From the NCBI RefSeq assembly GCF_033118175.1, contig NC_083689.1, forward strand, positions 28,998,501-29,062,500: a stretch of 64,000 nucleotides of DNA. Direction: 5' to 3'. The notes under the pieces were generated by a model. It was not told where the DNA came from. It saw only the letters and a program-made list of their open reading frames with translations, and did no database searches. This document shows, in pieces, positions 1 through 55,010 of the stretch (positions are counted from its first letter, which is position 1; every line of letters begins with the position of its first letter). Both the position numbers and the translations under genes were made by a program. The DNA comes from Dama dama (Eukaryota; Chordata; Mammalia; Artiodactyla; Cervidae).

Positions 1-79
1 ATGAAACCTGGAATAAAAAAAATTTTGTACACTTACACAGAATTAAAACATTATCATTTAAAAGAGGTAAGAAATTTAC

Positions 80-41599
<41,520 letters not shown>

Positions 41600-41752
41600 C
41601 TGGTCATAAGAGGAAATGTGAATTATGCTTAAGAATTATTTAACATGTAAAACCACTTGATAAAACAAACATCACTGAACGCACTTCACCATGTTTAAGG
41701 AGGGCACAGTACAGAATTCCAAGAACCAAGAGTTTCTAAATATTTTACCTCA

Positions 41753-41887
41753 AAGTGAAAGTCACTCAGTCCTGTCCGACTCCTTGCGACCCCATGGACT
41801 ATACAGTCCATGGAATTCTCCAGGCCAGAATACTGGAGCGGGTAGCCCTTCCCTTCTCCAGGGGATCTTCCCAACCCAGGGATCGAA
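41753..41887 (-). mobile_element. BOV-A2-type SINE fragment
   Basis: Reverse complement runs from ttcgatccctgggttgggaa to the tgactttcactttg end that is characteristic of BOV-A2. The tRNA-like head is cut off and I found no clear target duplication. Confidence 0.88.
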
Positions 41888-42599
41888 AATGTAAATCAAT
41901 AAAGTGGAAGAAAACCTTACTCATTGAGTTATAAATCTGTAAATCTTATTGTGACAGCAAATCCATTTTAATAATTTTAAATTTTAATTACATTTTGGTG
42001 GTATCCAGAGAACACAAAGAATACTATTTGCTAAGTGTAGGCTAGCCAGGTGGGTCAATTCAGACCTTGTCTTTCTAGTTACAACTTTATCTTGCCTGAG
42101 TGCATCCAACCCATATCTGAGATTTCAGTGTTAACACTGCCAAACTCCTCTGTCATCAATGAACAGTTTTCTCTGTTGACCCCAAGGTTCATCCTGACTT
42201 GTCTTTACTCAGCACTTCATTCAGTGCTCTTCTTCACTCTCTCCTAACTTTTCTCAGATTCATACATGAACTGGTTGACAGAGTGCATTTCACAAGTGTT
42301 TCCCTCTAAGGCTTTTATGTTTCACATCTGATTCTATAATTCTTAGTTTCTGTTCTTTACATTCTCTTTCCCTGTCCATAGTTCCTTTAAAAAAATCCTT
42401 TTCAGTGGTTACACCCTCTACGGAATTCTGAATATAATTTTTCTCATAGAAATGACCTGAAGCAAGTTTTGTGTTACAACAGAGTGAAATGTATGTAATA
42501 AAACAAACTTCCTTTTTTTTCTTTGACTTCTGTTAGCCAAGTAGATTCAAATGCATTGTTGCTGATGGTTTTTCAAAGTGCTGTCAACCAAGACCTGCT

Positions 42600-42798
42600 G
42601 TTGTTTAGTCACTGAGTTGTGTCTGACTCTTTTGCAACCCCATGGACTACAGCCTGCCAGGCTTCTCTGTGCATGGGATTTCCCAGGCAAAGGTACTGGA
42701 GTGGGTTGCCATTTCCTTCTCCAGGGGATCTTCCTGACCCAGGGATTGAACCTGCATCTGTTACATTGACAGGCAGATTCTTCACTATTGAGCTACAT
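42600..42798 (-). mobile_element. Bov-tA SINE
   Basis: Reverse complement has a diverged head (tgtagctcaatagtgaagaa), the B-box region and the complete Bov-A body, ending at the caactcagtgactaaacaac segment. Confidence 0.9.
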
Positions 42799-44169
42799 GT
42801 GTTTTTCATTTATCCTGGGTATACACACAGGAGAATTGTTAGGCCATGAAGTACTTGTTGCAATGACTACATCTGGTCATCTTTCTCACCTCTTCTTCTC
42901 TATCAGACTGCAGACTGTCACTCCTCATTTCAGTCAATGGATCTGCCTATTTTTAGCCCTCTTTCTCGCTTAGAATTTGACATAAACCAGTAACAGCTAA
43001 ACATGTTGGAAACATGTACAAACAGGGAAAATGTAACCAGGGACCTGGTAGCTCAGCACCCACTTTGGCTTTACCTCCACTGTTGTTTATGTTCTAGACA
43101 GGAGGACATTACTGATGAGTTCCCCAAGCCTGGCCCCCAAAAGAGAACTAATGACTCAACTGTTCCATTATTCAAATAAAACAAGAACAAAAATGTCTTA
43201 ACTCAATTAACTTTAAAATAGCCAGAAGTTCCTTAGATTTCACTCTAGGATATTTAATGCTCTTCAGTTATAAAATAACACTTTACATTATTATATAACC
43301 TGCAAGTATTACAAGAAAATTCAATACCTATGATAATAAAGAGAGACTTTCTATTCCCATTTCTATTAAAAGAAAACTAAAGATGTGTGTACCTAATAGG
43401 CTACTTTCTCCAAAGCTAAGTATTAATGTGGGTGTCTTTAATAATTCAGAAGCAAGATGGCATCTCAAAATTTTTGCTGTGGGTGTTTATTAGAATTCTA
43501 CCTCAAAGTTGAAGATCTAGCAATAATTATACTACTTTCCACTATACTATGAACTATATTTAAAACACAAAGTAAGGTTTTTCTGCATGAATAATGTATT
43601 TTAAAACAAAGACGAATCCAAATAAACTTTTAACTTCCTTATCATGTTATTATAGTTCTACTTTAAAAAGTGTTATTAATCTTTAAAATACAATTCAAAA
43701 ATTAAAATCAATTATGTCATTTATATTTAAATCAATAAATTTAAGTAAACTGGGTTTATAATTATATTAATTTCCAAAAGAATAGGAAACCAATGTGGAA
43801 TACACATTTTGTTTCTATAAATACATTAGTTTCAGAGAAATAAGGAAACTGTTGAGTATGGCATTTTATCTACACATGCACACACACTATTATATACAAA
43901 TCTTATTACCAGAAGAATTTCACATGTACAATTATGGACTATATATTACAGTGACAGAAGGTACATAAATAAAATCTTTTATCTATCTACCATTTTTAGA
44001 GAAACAATGGTTTGTTTTTTCATTTGTTTGTTTGTTTTTATTGTTTTTCATATGATGAATACAATGTCAAAAATAACAGATGATTTTTTGGATAATGCCA
44101 TACTGAATGAGATGGACCAAACTAATTTAAATACATTTGGGGAAATAATCTTTCAAAATGTAGCACTGT

Positions 44170-44560
44170 GAGCCTGGACCTACAGAGCAGGGATTAAGAC
44201 TGGGAGCAAGAAGAGGGTGAGGAAGAGAGGAAGAGGCAGGGGAGACAATGCAAGACCCGGACAGGGAGGCCCGCAGTGACTGCAAGGATTTCTCAGTGAA
44301 ACAGATAGAGATCCTGGTAAATTATGTCAGTCTGAAAAGAAAAGTAATTCAGTTGGACATACTGAATTTGAGGAGCCATGAAACAAAGAGTTCTATCAGG
44401 CTATTAAAAAATTCATGACTGGAACTTAGGAGAGGGGCCAGGGATAAAGAGCTAGCGGGAGAAGCTATGGGAAAAAAATGAAGAGAGAAACTTGGGGAGA
44501 GAAAACCTGAGTAACTGACCACTTTTTCTGAGATACAAAAAAATATAAGAATGAAAGGAA
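44170..44560 (-). mobile_element. L2 remnant, minus orientation
   Basis: The segment cagttggacatactgaattt followed by gaggagccatg matches the reverse complement of an internal L2 region also seen at 22.9 kb. Diverged. Confidence 0.55.
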
Positions 44561-44819
44561 ACTCTGGTTTCCATGGTCATAATTTCTTTGCAGGGAGTAG
44601 AGAAAAGTAGAATTTTTACACTGTGGATACTCTCCCGTGTATATTCAAATTTCTACCTCAACTTGATCATTCTTTCTCCTCTAATCATGGTTATCTTTTT
44701 GCTATTCACTGCACATTCCACCTCCAAATGCCCAGCTAAACTTGCTGAAATACTATACAGTATATTTATCAATGCACACTGATCTGGCTTCACCATGCTA
44801 CAACACTGAAATAGTTTAA

Positions 44820-45240
44820 AGACATTCAAAGACTACTCTGCTGCCAAATATAATAAATCTAATGTACATTTTTTAGTCTCTGGCTCAAAGGTCTTTTGAA
44901 GTAGCTCATGATACTGTTGACAAATCCCTCTTTCTTCAAACATTTTTTGAAATACCATACTCTCTCAGCCTCTTACCCGCTGCATTTAAATGGTAGAAGT
45001 CACTTCAACACTTGGTCTTAGACCATCTCTTTTTTTCACCCTATTTCTTCCTTATGGTCATCTTACCAGACCTATACCTTTAACTACCATCTATATGTGA
45101 CGAGTAATAAGTGATGACTCCTATACATTTGCAGATCAGATCTCCCCTCTGCATTTCAGCCCTCTATGTAAATACTGATGTTGTCACTTGATCAGTTCGT
45201 TAGGTTTACTACTCTAGCTCTTACCATATAAGAAAAAAAG
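44820..45240 (+). mobile_element. L2 remnant, plus orientation
   Basis: It contains ctttaactaccatctatatg and agatcagatctcccctctgc, which correspond to an internal L2 region, diverged. Confidence 0.5.
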
Positions 45241-46789
45241 AAATCGTCGATGTACCACAAACAACAACTTTTTTCTAAATAAAAAGAAGAGGAAAGTAGT
45301 CTCTCTGTTTTGGATTAGTTTTTAATTCTTAAAGGTTTCAGTGAACACTTAAATATCAAAAAAGGTATTTGATCAGAAATACAGTAAATTCGTAATAATT
45401 AAAATTGTTTATAATATAAATTAATTTAGATTTATTCTGCAATGCATGTCTTTAATCTTTAAGAATTTACAGTTTTTCAGTTTCTAATATCCAAAAATTA
45501 ACTTGTCTTTTAATTCACTGGTTTAAATTATCTTTTACATATCAGAAGTCATAGTTCATATCCTGTGTGACCTAAGAGAAAATACTACTTCAATACAAGG
45601 GGTTGGTTTAATGATGATTCCTCAATAAGAAAAAAAAAGAAAAAAATTTCTTGCCAAATTGACCTGCTGTTTCTTCCCTAACACAAGAATTTTCCTGAGT
45701 ATTTTAGAGACAACCTAGGATGCCAGATTTCTTTTTACAATAATGGACAAAAACAAAGCTTTAGGAAAAAATACTTATCCAACGGTTTTTAAATTACAAT
45801 TAAAAACGTCTCACTGCCTCTGTAACCTAGAGTGCAGTATTATCTTCTGTGTATATCCTCACCATGGGCATGCCAATGCACTTTTCATCGACAAATGCTT
45901 TAAGTAGATATTACATTAAAATGCCACAATTGTTCTCTTTCTTTGGACATCCCAGTTACTAAGTGCACAAAATTTTCATCTCAAGTGTACAAAGTAGTAT
46001 AGATGGTGTTTGTGACATCACTAGACAAGGATGTGAATACCCACGAAAGATGATCGTGCAGGGATCAGAAGGATTTATGATCACATGTTTTCTCCAAAGT
46101 TGAATAAAGGGGCTTATTATTGTGCAAAGGAAAATCAAGACTGTCTAGACAGTGCAACTTTTGAATACAGTTAAAAAATACTAATAAAACACATTTTGGG
46201 CAAAGCCTATTGCCTATCTATTCATTTTTATACAAATTCATTCTGTTTTTACAATTAAACTGGTAAAGGCTTGGTAAAAAGTATCTCAGCTCAGCAATTT
46301 TAGATCATAGAAGGCAAAAGACAGTAAGCTACACACTTTTTTTTTTAATTTGTGAGGAGGGGGAAATGTTTGGGTTTTTATTGCTTTACTGATGTTTTAA
46401 AGAACTGAGCAAAGCTGTACCAAACTATCTCTTGAGGTCTATAGCTACTAAAATATTGTTTCTAGACAGACTTAAGGCTGCTGAAATATGGACACCCTTT
46501 GAAGAGGGAAATGTTACAATCCTTTAAAATAACTCCTGATATTCTTCTGTTATTCGAAGATCCTACAGTTGCAAAAAGCAGTTTCTGGGCATAAACTACA
46601 ACCACATCCTTCCATTCATTCATTAAACAAATATTTACTGATTGATTTTATTAAGAACCATGCTAGGAACTTTTCAGCACTCCCAGAATTGATATTTTTA
46701 TAGTAGAGACTAAAAATGAAAAGTAGGCTTTCTATCTTTTATCCAGGGCATTTTCTACTATTACCAGTAAGTCTCAACCAGTCAAAGAA

Positions 46790-46920
46790 ACGGTGGGAGC
46801 TTCTTTTCAAGTCACAGTCTCTTTTATGATGGTTTGTTTCCTAATCTGTAAAATGGGATAATAAATCCCTGCCTACGTGTACCATCTCCTTGGAGTCTCA
46901 AAACTGTAAATAAAGATCAA
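46790..46920 (+). mobile_element. MIR relic
   Basis: It contains gtttcctaatctgtaaaatg followed by ggataataaatccctgccta, the MIR 3' core pattern. Confidence 0.65.
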
Positions 46921-47926
46921 TGTGTCACAGCCACATATAGCAGTTGAGGCTTCTAGAGCCTGACTATCAAGTCAGCTGATATGACCTGACTGTAGGACAG
47001 CAACTTAACTTGGAGTGCCATGTGAGAAATGTGCGAGTGTGACTCACGGTTAATACATTTCAAAAGGATTAGCTGAAAACTTATTCCTAGGTGGCCTGGC
47101 TTTTCAATGCCTGGCCACTTCTCAACAAGGACGAGATTACACATTCAGCTGACCCCATCAGAGCAAAGGCAGCAGTCTCCCCGGGGCTGCACACGCTCTC
47201 AGCGCCCACACCACCCGACTCTCACGGCACTTGCTGGGGAGCTCCAACCCTCCACGCTACATGGAGGACGAAGTCCATGCCAGTGAGCATTCCTAACTCC
47301 TCTTACAACTAGAGATCCTTCTCCTTTTGTCCCCACACTGTATCTCTGATACATATGTTGCATTAAACCTCGATCATGTTTTACGGTCTCATGAATGCAT
47401 GCTTCTGTGTAAAGGTCCACTTATTTAGAGGAAAAAAATTTTCTATTAGTGTTACCTCAGCAACTAGAAAAGTAGTTATTAAACTAATACACCAACTTAC
47501 AGAGTTAATGTGAGGGTTGTATAAGATAGGGTAGTCATTTACATAGACACACAAAGTTAAAATTATTGAAGATGAAAATTGCAAAAAAAAAGAACAACAG
47601 GAAACAATATTAGATTGCTTTAGTTTTTCAACATGACAAAATTATATGTACTGGCTAATCACTTTCTGGCTGCCACAAAATATGGGCTAATGAATCATTT
47701 ACCCTGCCAAATAAAGACTAGGGAATTACACTGCGTTACACCATTTTGATCTATGAAGTAATATTTGGGTTCTAAACACAACTGATATGACTTTTTAGAC
47801 AGTAAATCAACCTTACCAAATAATCTTAAGCCACAGGGCGAAAAAAACATGAACAGGAAAACAATGTCAGGGGCAGATATAAAGCTATAAAAGTTCAAAT
47901 GCATTTAACAACTACTTATTTAGAAG

Positions 47927-48050
47927 ATTGAAGAAGGAAATGGCAACCCACTCCACTATTTTTATCTGGAGAATTCCATGGACAGAGAAGCCTGGAGGGC
48001 TACAGTCCATGGCTTTCACAGAGTCGGACATGACTGAGCGACTAACACTA
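47927..48050 (+). mobile_element. Bov-A SINE fragment
   Basis: Bov-A body from aagaaggaaatggcaaccca to gagtcggacatgactgagcg, without a tRNA-like head. A possible 8-bp duplication ttagaaga lies on each side (near 47920 and 48051). Confidence 0.9.
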
Positions 48051-48574
48051 GTTAGAAGACTCTATGCGTAGGGTGGTAGCTATGCTCTACCAGAGAACAG
48101 AGAAAATTTTAAATACACAAAAATGCTTAACCTTATTCAGGTTATCAAGTTATCTATTCATTGATGTGGTTGTGGCAGACAATGATAAAAATTTCTGTTA
48201 ACTACAACCACCAAAAAGGTCAAAAGCCCAGCATGAAGGGTGATCACGTGTAAGTAGAACTGAAACATTAATCATTCCAGAAGTTTCAAATTCTTCCAGA
48301 TTAATATTTGTACTAAATGAAAAACAAGCAGGAAGAGCCTATTTAACAGTACAACAATCTGCCTGAATCATTAAATACACCTTATTTTCATCTGTTTCTG
48401 AGCAATTCTCTTATTATTTCCTATAACTATATACACACATGGAAAATATCACAGAGAAAAGGATGATGTCCCCCCCATGACTTTTAAAGAGTTTGACTCT
48501 GGATATGAATTGATCTGTAGGTTAGGCAATAATTTGGTTTTGTATATCTGGACTCCTATTATCTGTCTGGCTTC

Positions 48575-48755
48575 CTTTTATAACAGCCAGCATTTACTGA
48601 AAGCCTACTGTGTGCCAGGCATTTCCCTAAGTGTTTACACATCCTCTTCCCCTGAACTAGCACATCTTTGAGAGATAGATATAAGCTCCACCTAACAAAG
48701 GTGGAAACAGTCTTTTGAAAGGTTATCTTACCCAAGCCATGCAGCTCTTAAGGTG
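48575..48755 (+). mobile_element. MIR relic
   Basis: It contains gcatttactgaaagcctact, gtgtgccaggcatttcccta and aggtggaaacagtcttttga in MIR order. Confidence 0.7.
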
Positions 48756-48945
48756 GCAATGCAGAATTGCCACCTTAACCTCTCTCTAAACGAGAGAATT
48801 CCACACATTACAGTGACAGCGCCAAAGTGAATTATTTTAAGCTGTCTATTTTGGGTAAGAGGACAATAGACAAATTGCCCAACTTAAGAAACTGTCCTGC
48901 TTATACTTCCCAATTCCCCAGCTATTTTCACTCTTACCTTGCTTC

Positions 48946-48974
48946 ATCCTTCCTTCCTTCCTTCCTTCCTTCCT
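48946..48974 (+). repeat. CTTC microsatellite
   Basis: Tandem cttc units, about seven copies. Confidence 0.95.
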
Positions 48975-49402
48975 CTGCTTCCCAATCTAGAGAAGCTAAG
49001 GGTTTCTGACATAATCCTCCTAAAAAATGACAGAAGTAGTTCTGCCCTGCCTGACAGTGGAGGGGATTTTCTAAAAGTCTCTTTGAGCTCTGCAGAAATT
49101 CCCCCAGGGTCTACAGCGTATGCGAGGCTGTTACAGACAGCTGCATGGACCACCTATGAGAAAGAATTGCTAGTATACAGACAGAACCCACCTGGAAGGC
49201 ATGTAAAATGTTTAAATATGAAATTGCCCAAGATAGTTACATGAGTTCTTTAACTCTGGAAGCTTTTCTGGATGCTATGGTGGTAGGGTAGTTAAGACAG
49301 ACCAATCAATCGCTTGGTTGCTATGTTACCTAGGATAATCTTTTTCCAAACCACGTTAGCTGCTCAAGTTAGCAACCTCTTTTGATCAAATGCTCTAGGT
49401 CA

Positions 49403-49735
49403 GGGCTTCCCTGGTGGCTCAGTGGTAAAGAATCCACCCGCCAATGCAGGAGACATGGGTTCAATCGCTGACCCAGGAAGATCCTATTCGCCTTGGAACA
49501 GCTAAACCTGTGCACCACAACTGTTAAGCCTGTGCTCTAGAGCTTGGGAGCCGCAACTACTGAAGCCCACTTAGCCTAGAGCCTGTTCTCCACAACTACA
49601 ATGCTCCACAATGCAATGAGCAGCTCAAGCACTGCTAGTAGACAGAGTAGCCCCCACTCACCGCAACTGAAGAAAACCCTGCACACAGCAATAAAGACCC
49701 AAAGCAGCCAAAAATAAATAAATAAAATCACAAAA
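49403..49735 (+). mobile_element. CHR-2-type tRNA-derived SINE
   Basis: A gggcttccctggtggctcag head is followed by the long CHR body (ctgtgctctagagcttggga, gccgcaactactgaagccca, agtagcccccactcaccgca) and a tail of aaataaataaataaaa. This family is shared by whales, hippos and ruminants. Confidence 0.88.
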
Positions 49736-49753
49736 TCATTTTTTAAATGCTGC

Positions 49754-50930
49754 TTAGAAAAGGCAAAGGAACCAGAGATCAAATTGCCAACATCCATTGG
49801 ATCACTGAAAAAGCAACAGAGTTCCAGAAAAACATCTACTTCTGCTTTATTGACTATGCCAAAGACTTGGACTGTGTGGATCACAACAAACTGTGGAAAA
49901 TTCTTCAAGAGATGGGAATACCAGACCACCTGACCTGCCTCCTGAGAAACCTGTATGCAGGTCAAGAAGCAACAGTTAGAACTGGACATGGAACAACACA
50001 CTGGTTCCAAATCGGGAAAGGAGCACATCAAAGCTGTATATTGTCACCCTGCTTATTTAACTTATATGCAGAGTTCATCAAGGAAAATGCCAGGCTCGAT
50101 GAAGCACAAACTGGAATCAAGATTGCTGGGAGAAATATCAATAACCTCAGATATGCAGATGACACCACCCTTATGGCAGAAAGCGAAGAACTAAAGAGCC
50201 TCTTGATTAAAGTGAAAAGAGGAGAGTGAAAAAGTTGGTTTAAAGCTGAACATTCAGAAAACTAAGATCATGGCATCTGGTCCCATCACTTCATGGTAAA
50301 TAGATGGGGAAACAGTGGAAACAGTGGCTGACTTTATTTTTCTGGGCTCCAAAATCACTGCAGATGGTGACTGCAGCCAATAAATTAAAAGACGCTTGCT
50401 CCTTGGAAGGAAAGTTATGACCAACCTAGACAGCATACTAAAAAGCAGAGACATTACTTTGTCAACAAAGGTCCGTCTAGTCAAGGCTATGGTTTTTCCA
50501 GTAGTCATGTATGGATGTGAGAACTGGACTATAAAGAAAGCTGAGTGCCGAAGAACTGATGCTTTGGAAGTGTGGTGTTGGAGAAGACTCTTGAGAGTCC
50601 CTTGGACTGCAAGGAGATCCAACCTGTCAGTCCTAGAGGAAATCAGTCCTGAATATTCATTGGAAGGACTGATGCTAAAGCTGAAACTCCAATACTTTGG
50701 CCACGTGATGCGAAGAACCGACTCACTGGGAAAAGACCCTGATGCTGGGAAAGACTGAAGCCGGGAGGAGAAGGGGCCGACAGAGGATGAGATGGTTGGA
50801 TGGCATCACTGACATGATGGACATGAGTTTGAGGAGGCTCTGGGAGTTGCTGACAGACAGGGAAGCCTGGCGTGCTGAGGTCCATGGGGTCGCAAAGAGT
50901 AGGACACGACTGAGCAACTGAACTGAACTA
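49754..50930 (+). mobile_element. BovB LINE, 5'-truncated, decayed ORF2
   Basis: It joins the tail of the CHR-2-type SINE. The RT region reads KGTRDQIANIHWITEKATEF, then the catalytic YADD in LRYADDTTLMAE (about 50150-50185), with a frameshift near 50225 and stops near 50299 and 50382. The C-terminal part reopens at 50396 and the element ends near aactgaacta at 50930. Confidence 0.94.
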
Positions 50931-51344
50931 AGGTCATACTAGGTTCTTTCCTCCCATATATGATTTATCATTGCAACCTCTTGACCCCTGGGATCCACCT
51001 ACACATCTATGCCCTTTCTGGAAGGCTTGAAAAATAAAATTATCCACACAGAATTCTTGAAGTTTATCATTGGTGGTTTGTGTCCACATATACCAAGATT
51101 TGACATAATTGAAGAAAAAGTAAATATTAGTCTGTTTTAGAAGTAAAGTTTCTGTATTTTTACAATTACAGACTTTACTATTTCTACTAATTTTTCTTCA
51201 AGTTTTTTGTACATCCTCAAAATCCTATCCTTTAAAGTTAGGAAATTACTGAAAGACTTCTAACTAAAATATTTAATTTGATATAACACTGCTTTATTGT
51301 GGAAATTTTGGTTTTAAAGTATTTCCTCCTGGGGAACTTTTTGC

Positions 51345-51560
51345 TTGCTCTTCCCTCTGTCTTTAACACACTTTGAAAATGGCTGGCTCCTTCTCAACCT
51401 TTAGGTCTTCGCTCAAATGTAGCCTCCTCCCCAGATCACCCAACATACAGTTTCTTCTCAGCAGTGCCCCTTTTATTTTCTTCATAGCATATATCACACT
51501 CGGTAATTTATTTATGCAGCTCTTGTTATTGAAGCATCTACCTCCACTCCTTCAAAATAA
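51345..51560 (+). mobile_element. L2 fragment
   Basis: The order aacctttaggtcttcgctca, aatgtagcctcctccccaga, ttcttcatagcatatatcac matches the L2 3' region. Confidence 0.75.
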
Positions 51561-51689
51561 ATTAAAATGGAGCCTTTCCTGTCATTTTTAATCAAAGACA
51601 CAGAAAATGAATATTGAGCCTTTATGGGCCTTTATGAGCAATCCCTGTTTTCCAAATAATGTCCTGAAATAGCAACAAGTAAAATTTTA

Positions 51690-51860
51690 TGTTCCTGCTC
51701 CTGAATCAGATCCAGGTTCAAAACCTAGCTCTGCTACTCACTAGCTGTGTGAAACTCTGACCAGTTAATGTTCTGGCTCTCAGTTTCCACATCTGTAAAA
51801 TGGAGATTGTATTACCTATCCCACAATGTTTGAGAAGATAAAGTGAGAAAACATGATTGT
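51690..51860 (+). mobile_element. MIR SINE
   Basis: It contains caaaacctagctctgctact, cactagctgtgtgaaactct and tctgtaaaatggagattgta, a well preserved MIR. Confidence 0.9.
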
Positions 51861-51874
51861 ATAGAACACAAAAA

Positions 51875-52510
51875 ACTCTCACATACTGCTAGTGGGAATA
51901 TAAACTGGTACACAACTTTGGAAAAACAGTTTGGGCATTATCTTTGTAAGCTGAAAAAAATGCATACCTTTTGATCCAGCAAATCTACTCCTAGAAATAT
52001 CCCTATAGATAAACAACACTTAAATGAAGCAGGACACATATTAAAATGTTCATGTCAGCATTGTTAACAAGTGCCAAGGACCAGAAACAACCTCAAACAT
52101 CCACAACTACAGAAGAGTAGCATTTCATATAATGGAGGATAATCAGGAGTACAAATGAATGAATTATAAATACACACAGTGAGCAAAAGATGACAGATAA
52201 AAAAGAACCATAGGATTCCATATAACGCTTTAAAGCAGGCAAAGCTAGACTAACGGTCTTCAGGAATACATAAAGGTGACAAAAGACATTTAAAAAAACC
52301 ACAAAAGACCAAGACCCAGACCCAAAGACATAATCACCATTAAAGTTAGGACTGTGGTTACTTTTAGCACAGGAAGATTACAGTGGGGTACACAGAGGGC
52401 TTCTGAGGGTGCTAGCAATGGTCTATTCTTTGATTAAACTACACACAGGCTTTACGTTTTTTCTTTGCTATATTTCACAATTTTAAAAAGACCTTTAAAA
52501 TGTTAAAAAA
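51875..52510 (+). mobile_element. Ancient LINE-1 3' end
   Basis: It contains ctcacatactgctagtggga, ttttgatccagcaaatctac and tgtcagcattgttaacaagt, the end of L1 ORF2 and 3' UTR of an old family. Confidence 0.85.
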
Positions 52511-52679
52511 GAAAATGTATTAATTACTTGGTACATTGTCCGACATTAAAAGTAAGTGGTTGATAAATTTTGGCTATTATTAGGGACAACAAACAAGTGA
52601 TCTGTTATTGCAACTGCCCATGGGTGAGTTTAAATAACTAGATGTTGAACAAATACATAAATACTGCAAAACATTATTA

Positions 52680-53760
52680 ATCTAGACTCTACTGTATTGC
52701 TTCGTATAATATTGACAGTTTAAGATTACCTTTGGAAGAATAAACAAAAACATGACCTATTCATACAAATATGGCTCTCCATGCTGAATCGTGCTAAAGG
52801 ATTACACCCTCTAGCATCAGCACGTCAACAGGATACAGTGTGAAGAACCTGGCTCTGAAGTGATCACTCTACTAGAAATGCTTTGTACTGTCTCTAGTGT
52901 TTAAAGTGTGTTTAATAAATGAGAGTTTCCTCCCTGTGTTGCTTGCTTTAGTGGCAACTGATAAGCACTTAGAGCAGGATTAGCAAGGGTTAATATTACA
53001 TTGCACAGCAGAAACAAAACTTCTGGGCCCGGCTTTATTTAAGCAAATTAAATCATTGTTAATGACAGAAAGAGGAGTGGGAAATCTTCATTTCAGGGTA
53101 TGGTTAGTATAAGAGAATTCACTATTTTCTTTACAAGCAGCTTATTATTGATTTTAAAAAAATTATACTTAAAGAAAGTTAAAATTCACCCAAAAAATGC
53201 TATTTAAATTGTAAAAACAAACGTTTGAACTAAGGCATTCATAAAGATACTTTAGATAAAAATTTCTCATATACTTCAATAGCATCTACTTAAAACTAAA
53301 GTAAGCTAAAGTGTTAATATTATGAAGCAAAGCCAAATCAGTATCTACAAATGGATGCATACATATGCAAATATAGATGTCAAAGTGGCTGGGCTTATTC
53401 TAACTATTTTTTCACCAAGCACTAGCCAATTATATCATCCCAAAGCTACCAACATTTCCTATCCGTGCTGTCGGTGATTGGTGTACTCAGTGTAATGCCC
53501 CCCATACAGACTATGCTCTCAAAACAAAGTATTGTTTTACAGGAATCCAATTTGCTCTGGCTAACAATGGTCTATTAATATCCAGCGGCATTAATGCAGA
53601 GCTCAAAACTCAAGTGCCACAGATAAAAGTGGATGCTGTGTCCATGTGACTTTACAATGAACCAAGTCAGAACTGCTGATTACAGTCAAAGAATTCAGTC
53701 CTCTACCTAGCCCGTCTTGTTCAAGACTGAGTTACAACAGAATGCATTAAGAATACTTTA
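52680..53760. other. Repeat-free, higher-complexity block in intron 1
   Basis: I recognise no repeat in this kilobase. It contains an exact octamer ATGCAAAT (53365-53372), a SOX-like aacaatgg (53563-53570) and AT-rich homeodomain-like words near 53050. It may be a regulatory element, but this is inference from composition only. Confidence 0.3.
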
Positions 53761-54059
53761 ATTTATACATCATTTCAAATTCCACACAACCTGCTAATGT
53801 CAACAAACTATAGCTTAAAAGAACATTTTAATTCAGGGGACCAGAAAAGTTATTAAGTGATACTGGGATATAACTGTATCATTTACATTTCAAATTGTTT
53901 TATTTTTAAAAGAAGAACCAGAAGTTGTCAAGGATATAAACATGTGACTTAGTGACATCCTAAATATATAGTATTAGAAAAGCAATAAACATGGAGAAAT
54001 GTGCGATAACAAAACCTACATTTGGTATACATTATGCACTCAGTAGTTCATATATTTCT

Positions 54060-54210
54060 TAGATGAATATATGCTATTTCTCACTACTGAATTAATGTCT
54101 TTCCCATTTTCTATAGAAGAAAATTGAGGACCTGAGGTGGCAAGTACTCTTTCTAAAGATCATGCAAGTATTAAGTGGAAAGGGCAAGATTTAAACCCCT
54201 GACTGACAGT
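54060..54210 (+). mobile_element. MIR relic
   Basis: It contains agaagaaaattgaggacctg and atttaaacccctgactgaca in MIR order, diverged. Confidence 0.65.
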
Positions 54211-54267
54211 CAACTAACTATGTATGAAAAAAAAACTAGGACAAATTGAAAACAAGTAAATATCAGA

Positions 54268-55010
54268 TGACAGAAAGAGGAACTAAGAGCATCTTGATGA
54301 AGGCGAAAGGGGAGAGTGAAAAAGCTGGCTTAAAACTCAACATTCAAAAACTCTAAGATCATGGCATCTGGTCCCATCTCTTCATGGAAAATAGATGGGA
54401 AAAAAAATGGAAACAGTGACAAGCTTTATTTCCTTGGACTCCAAAGTCATTGCAGATGGTGACTGCAGCCATGAAATTAAAAGATGCTTGCTCCTTCAAA
54501 GAAAAGCTATAACAAACCTAGATAGTGTACTAAAAAAGAGACGTCACTTTGCCTAAAAAGGTCCATACGGTCAAAGCTATGGTTTTTCCAGTAGTCATGT
54601 ATAGATGTGAGAGTTGGGACCATAAAGAAGGCTGAGCACTGAACTGATGCTTTTGAACTGTGGTGCTGGAAAAGATTCTTGAGAGTCCCTTGGACAGTAA
54701 GGATATCAAACCAGTCAATCCTAAAGGAAATCAATCCTGAATATTCATTGGAAGGACTGATGCTGAAGCTCCAGTACTTTGGCCACCTGATGCGAAGGGC
54801 TGACTCACTGGAAAGTCCCTGATGCTAGAAAAGATTGAGGGCAGGAGGAGAAGGGCCAACAGAGGATGAAACGGTTGGATGGCATCACCAACTCAATGGA
54901 CATGAGTTTGAGCAAGCTCCAGGAGATGGTGAAGGACAGGGAAGCCTGGCGTGCTGCAATCCACAGGGTCGCAAGGAGTCGGACATAACTGAGCAACTGA
55001 AAAACAACAA
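54268..55010 (+). mobile_element. BovB LINE 3' fragment, decayed
   Basis: It covers the region after the RT active site (ggaactaagagcatcttgat, catggcatctggtcccatct) to the 3' end (gtcggacataactgagcaac). Several small deletions break every frame. Confidence 0.92.
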
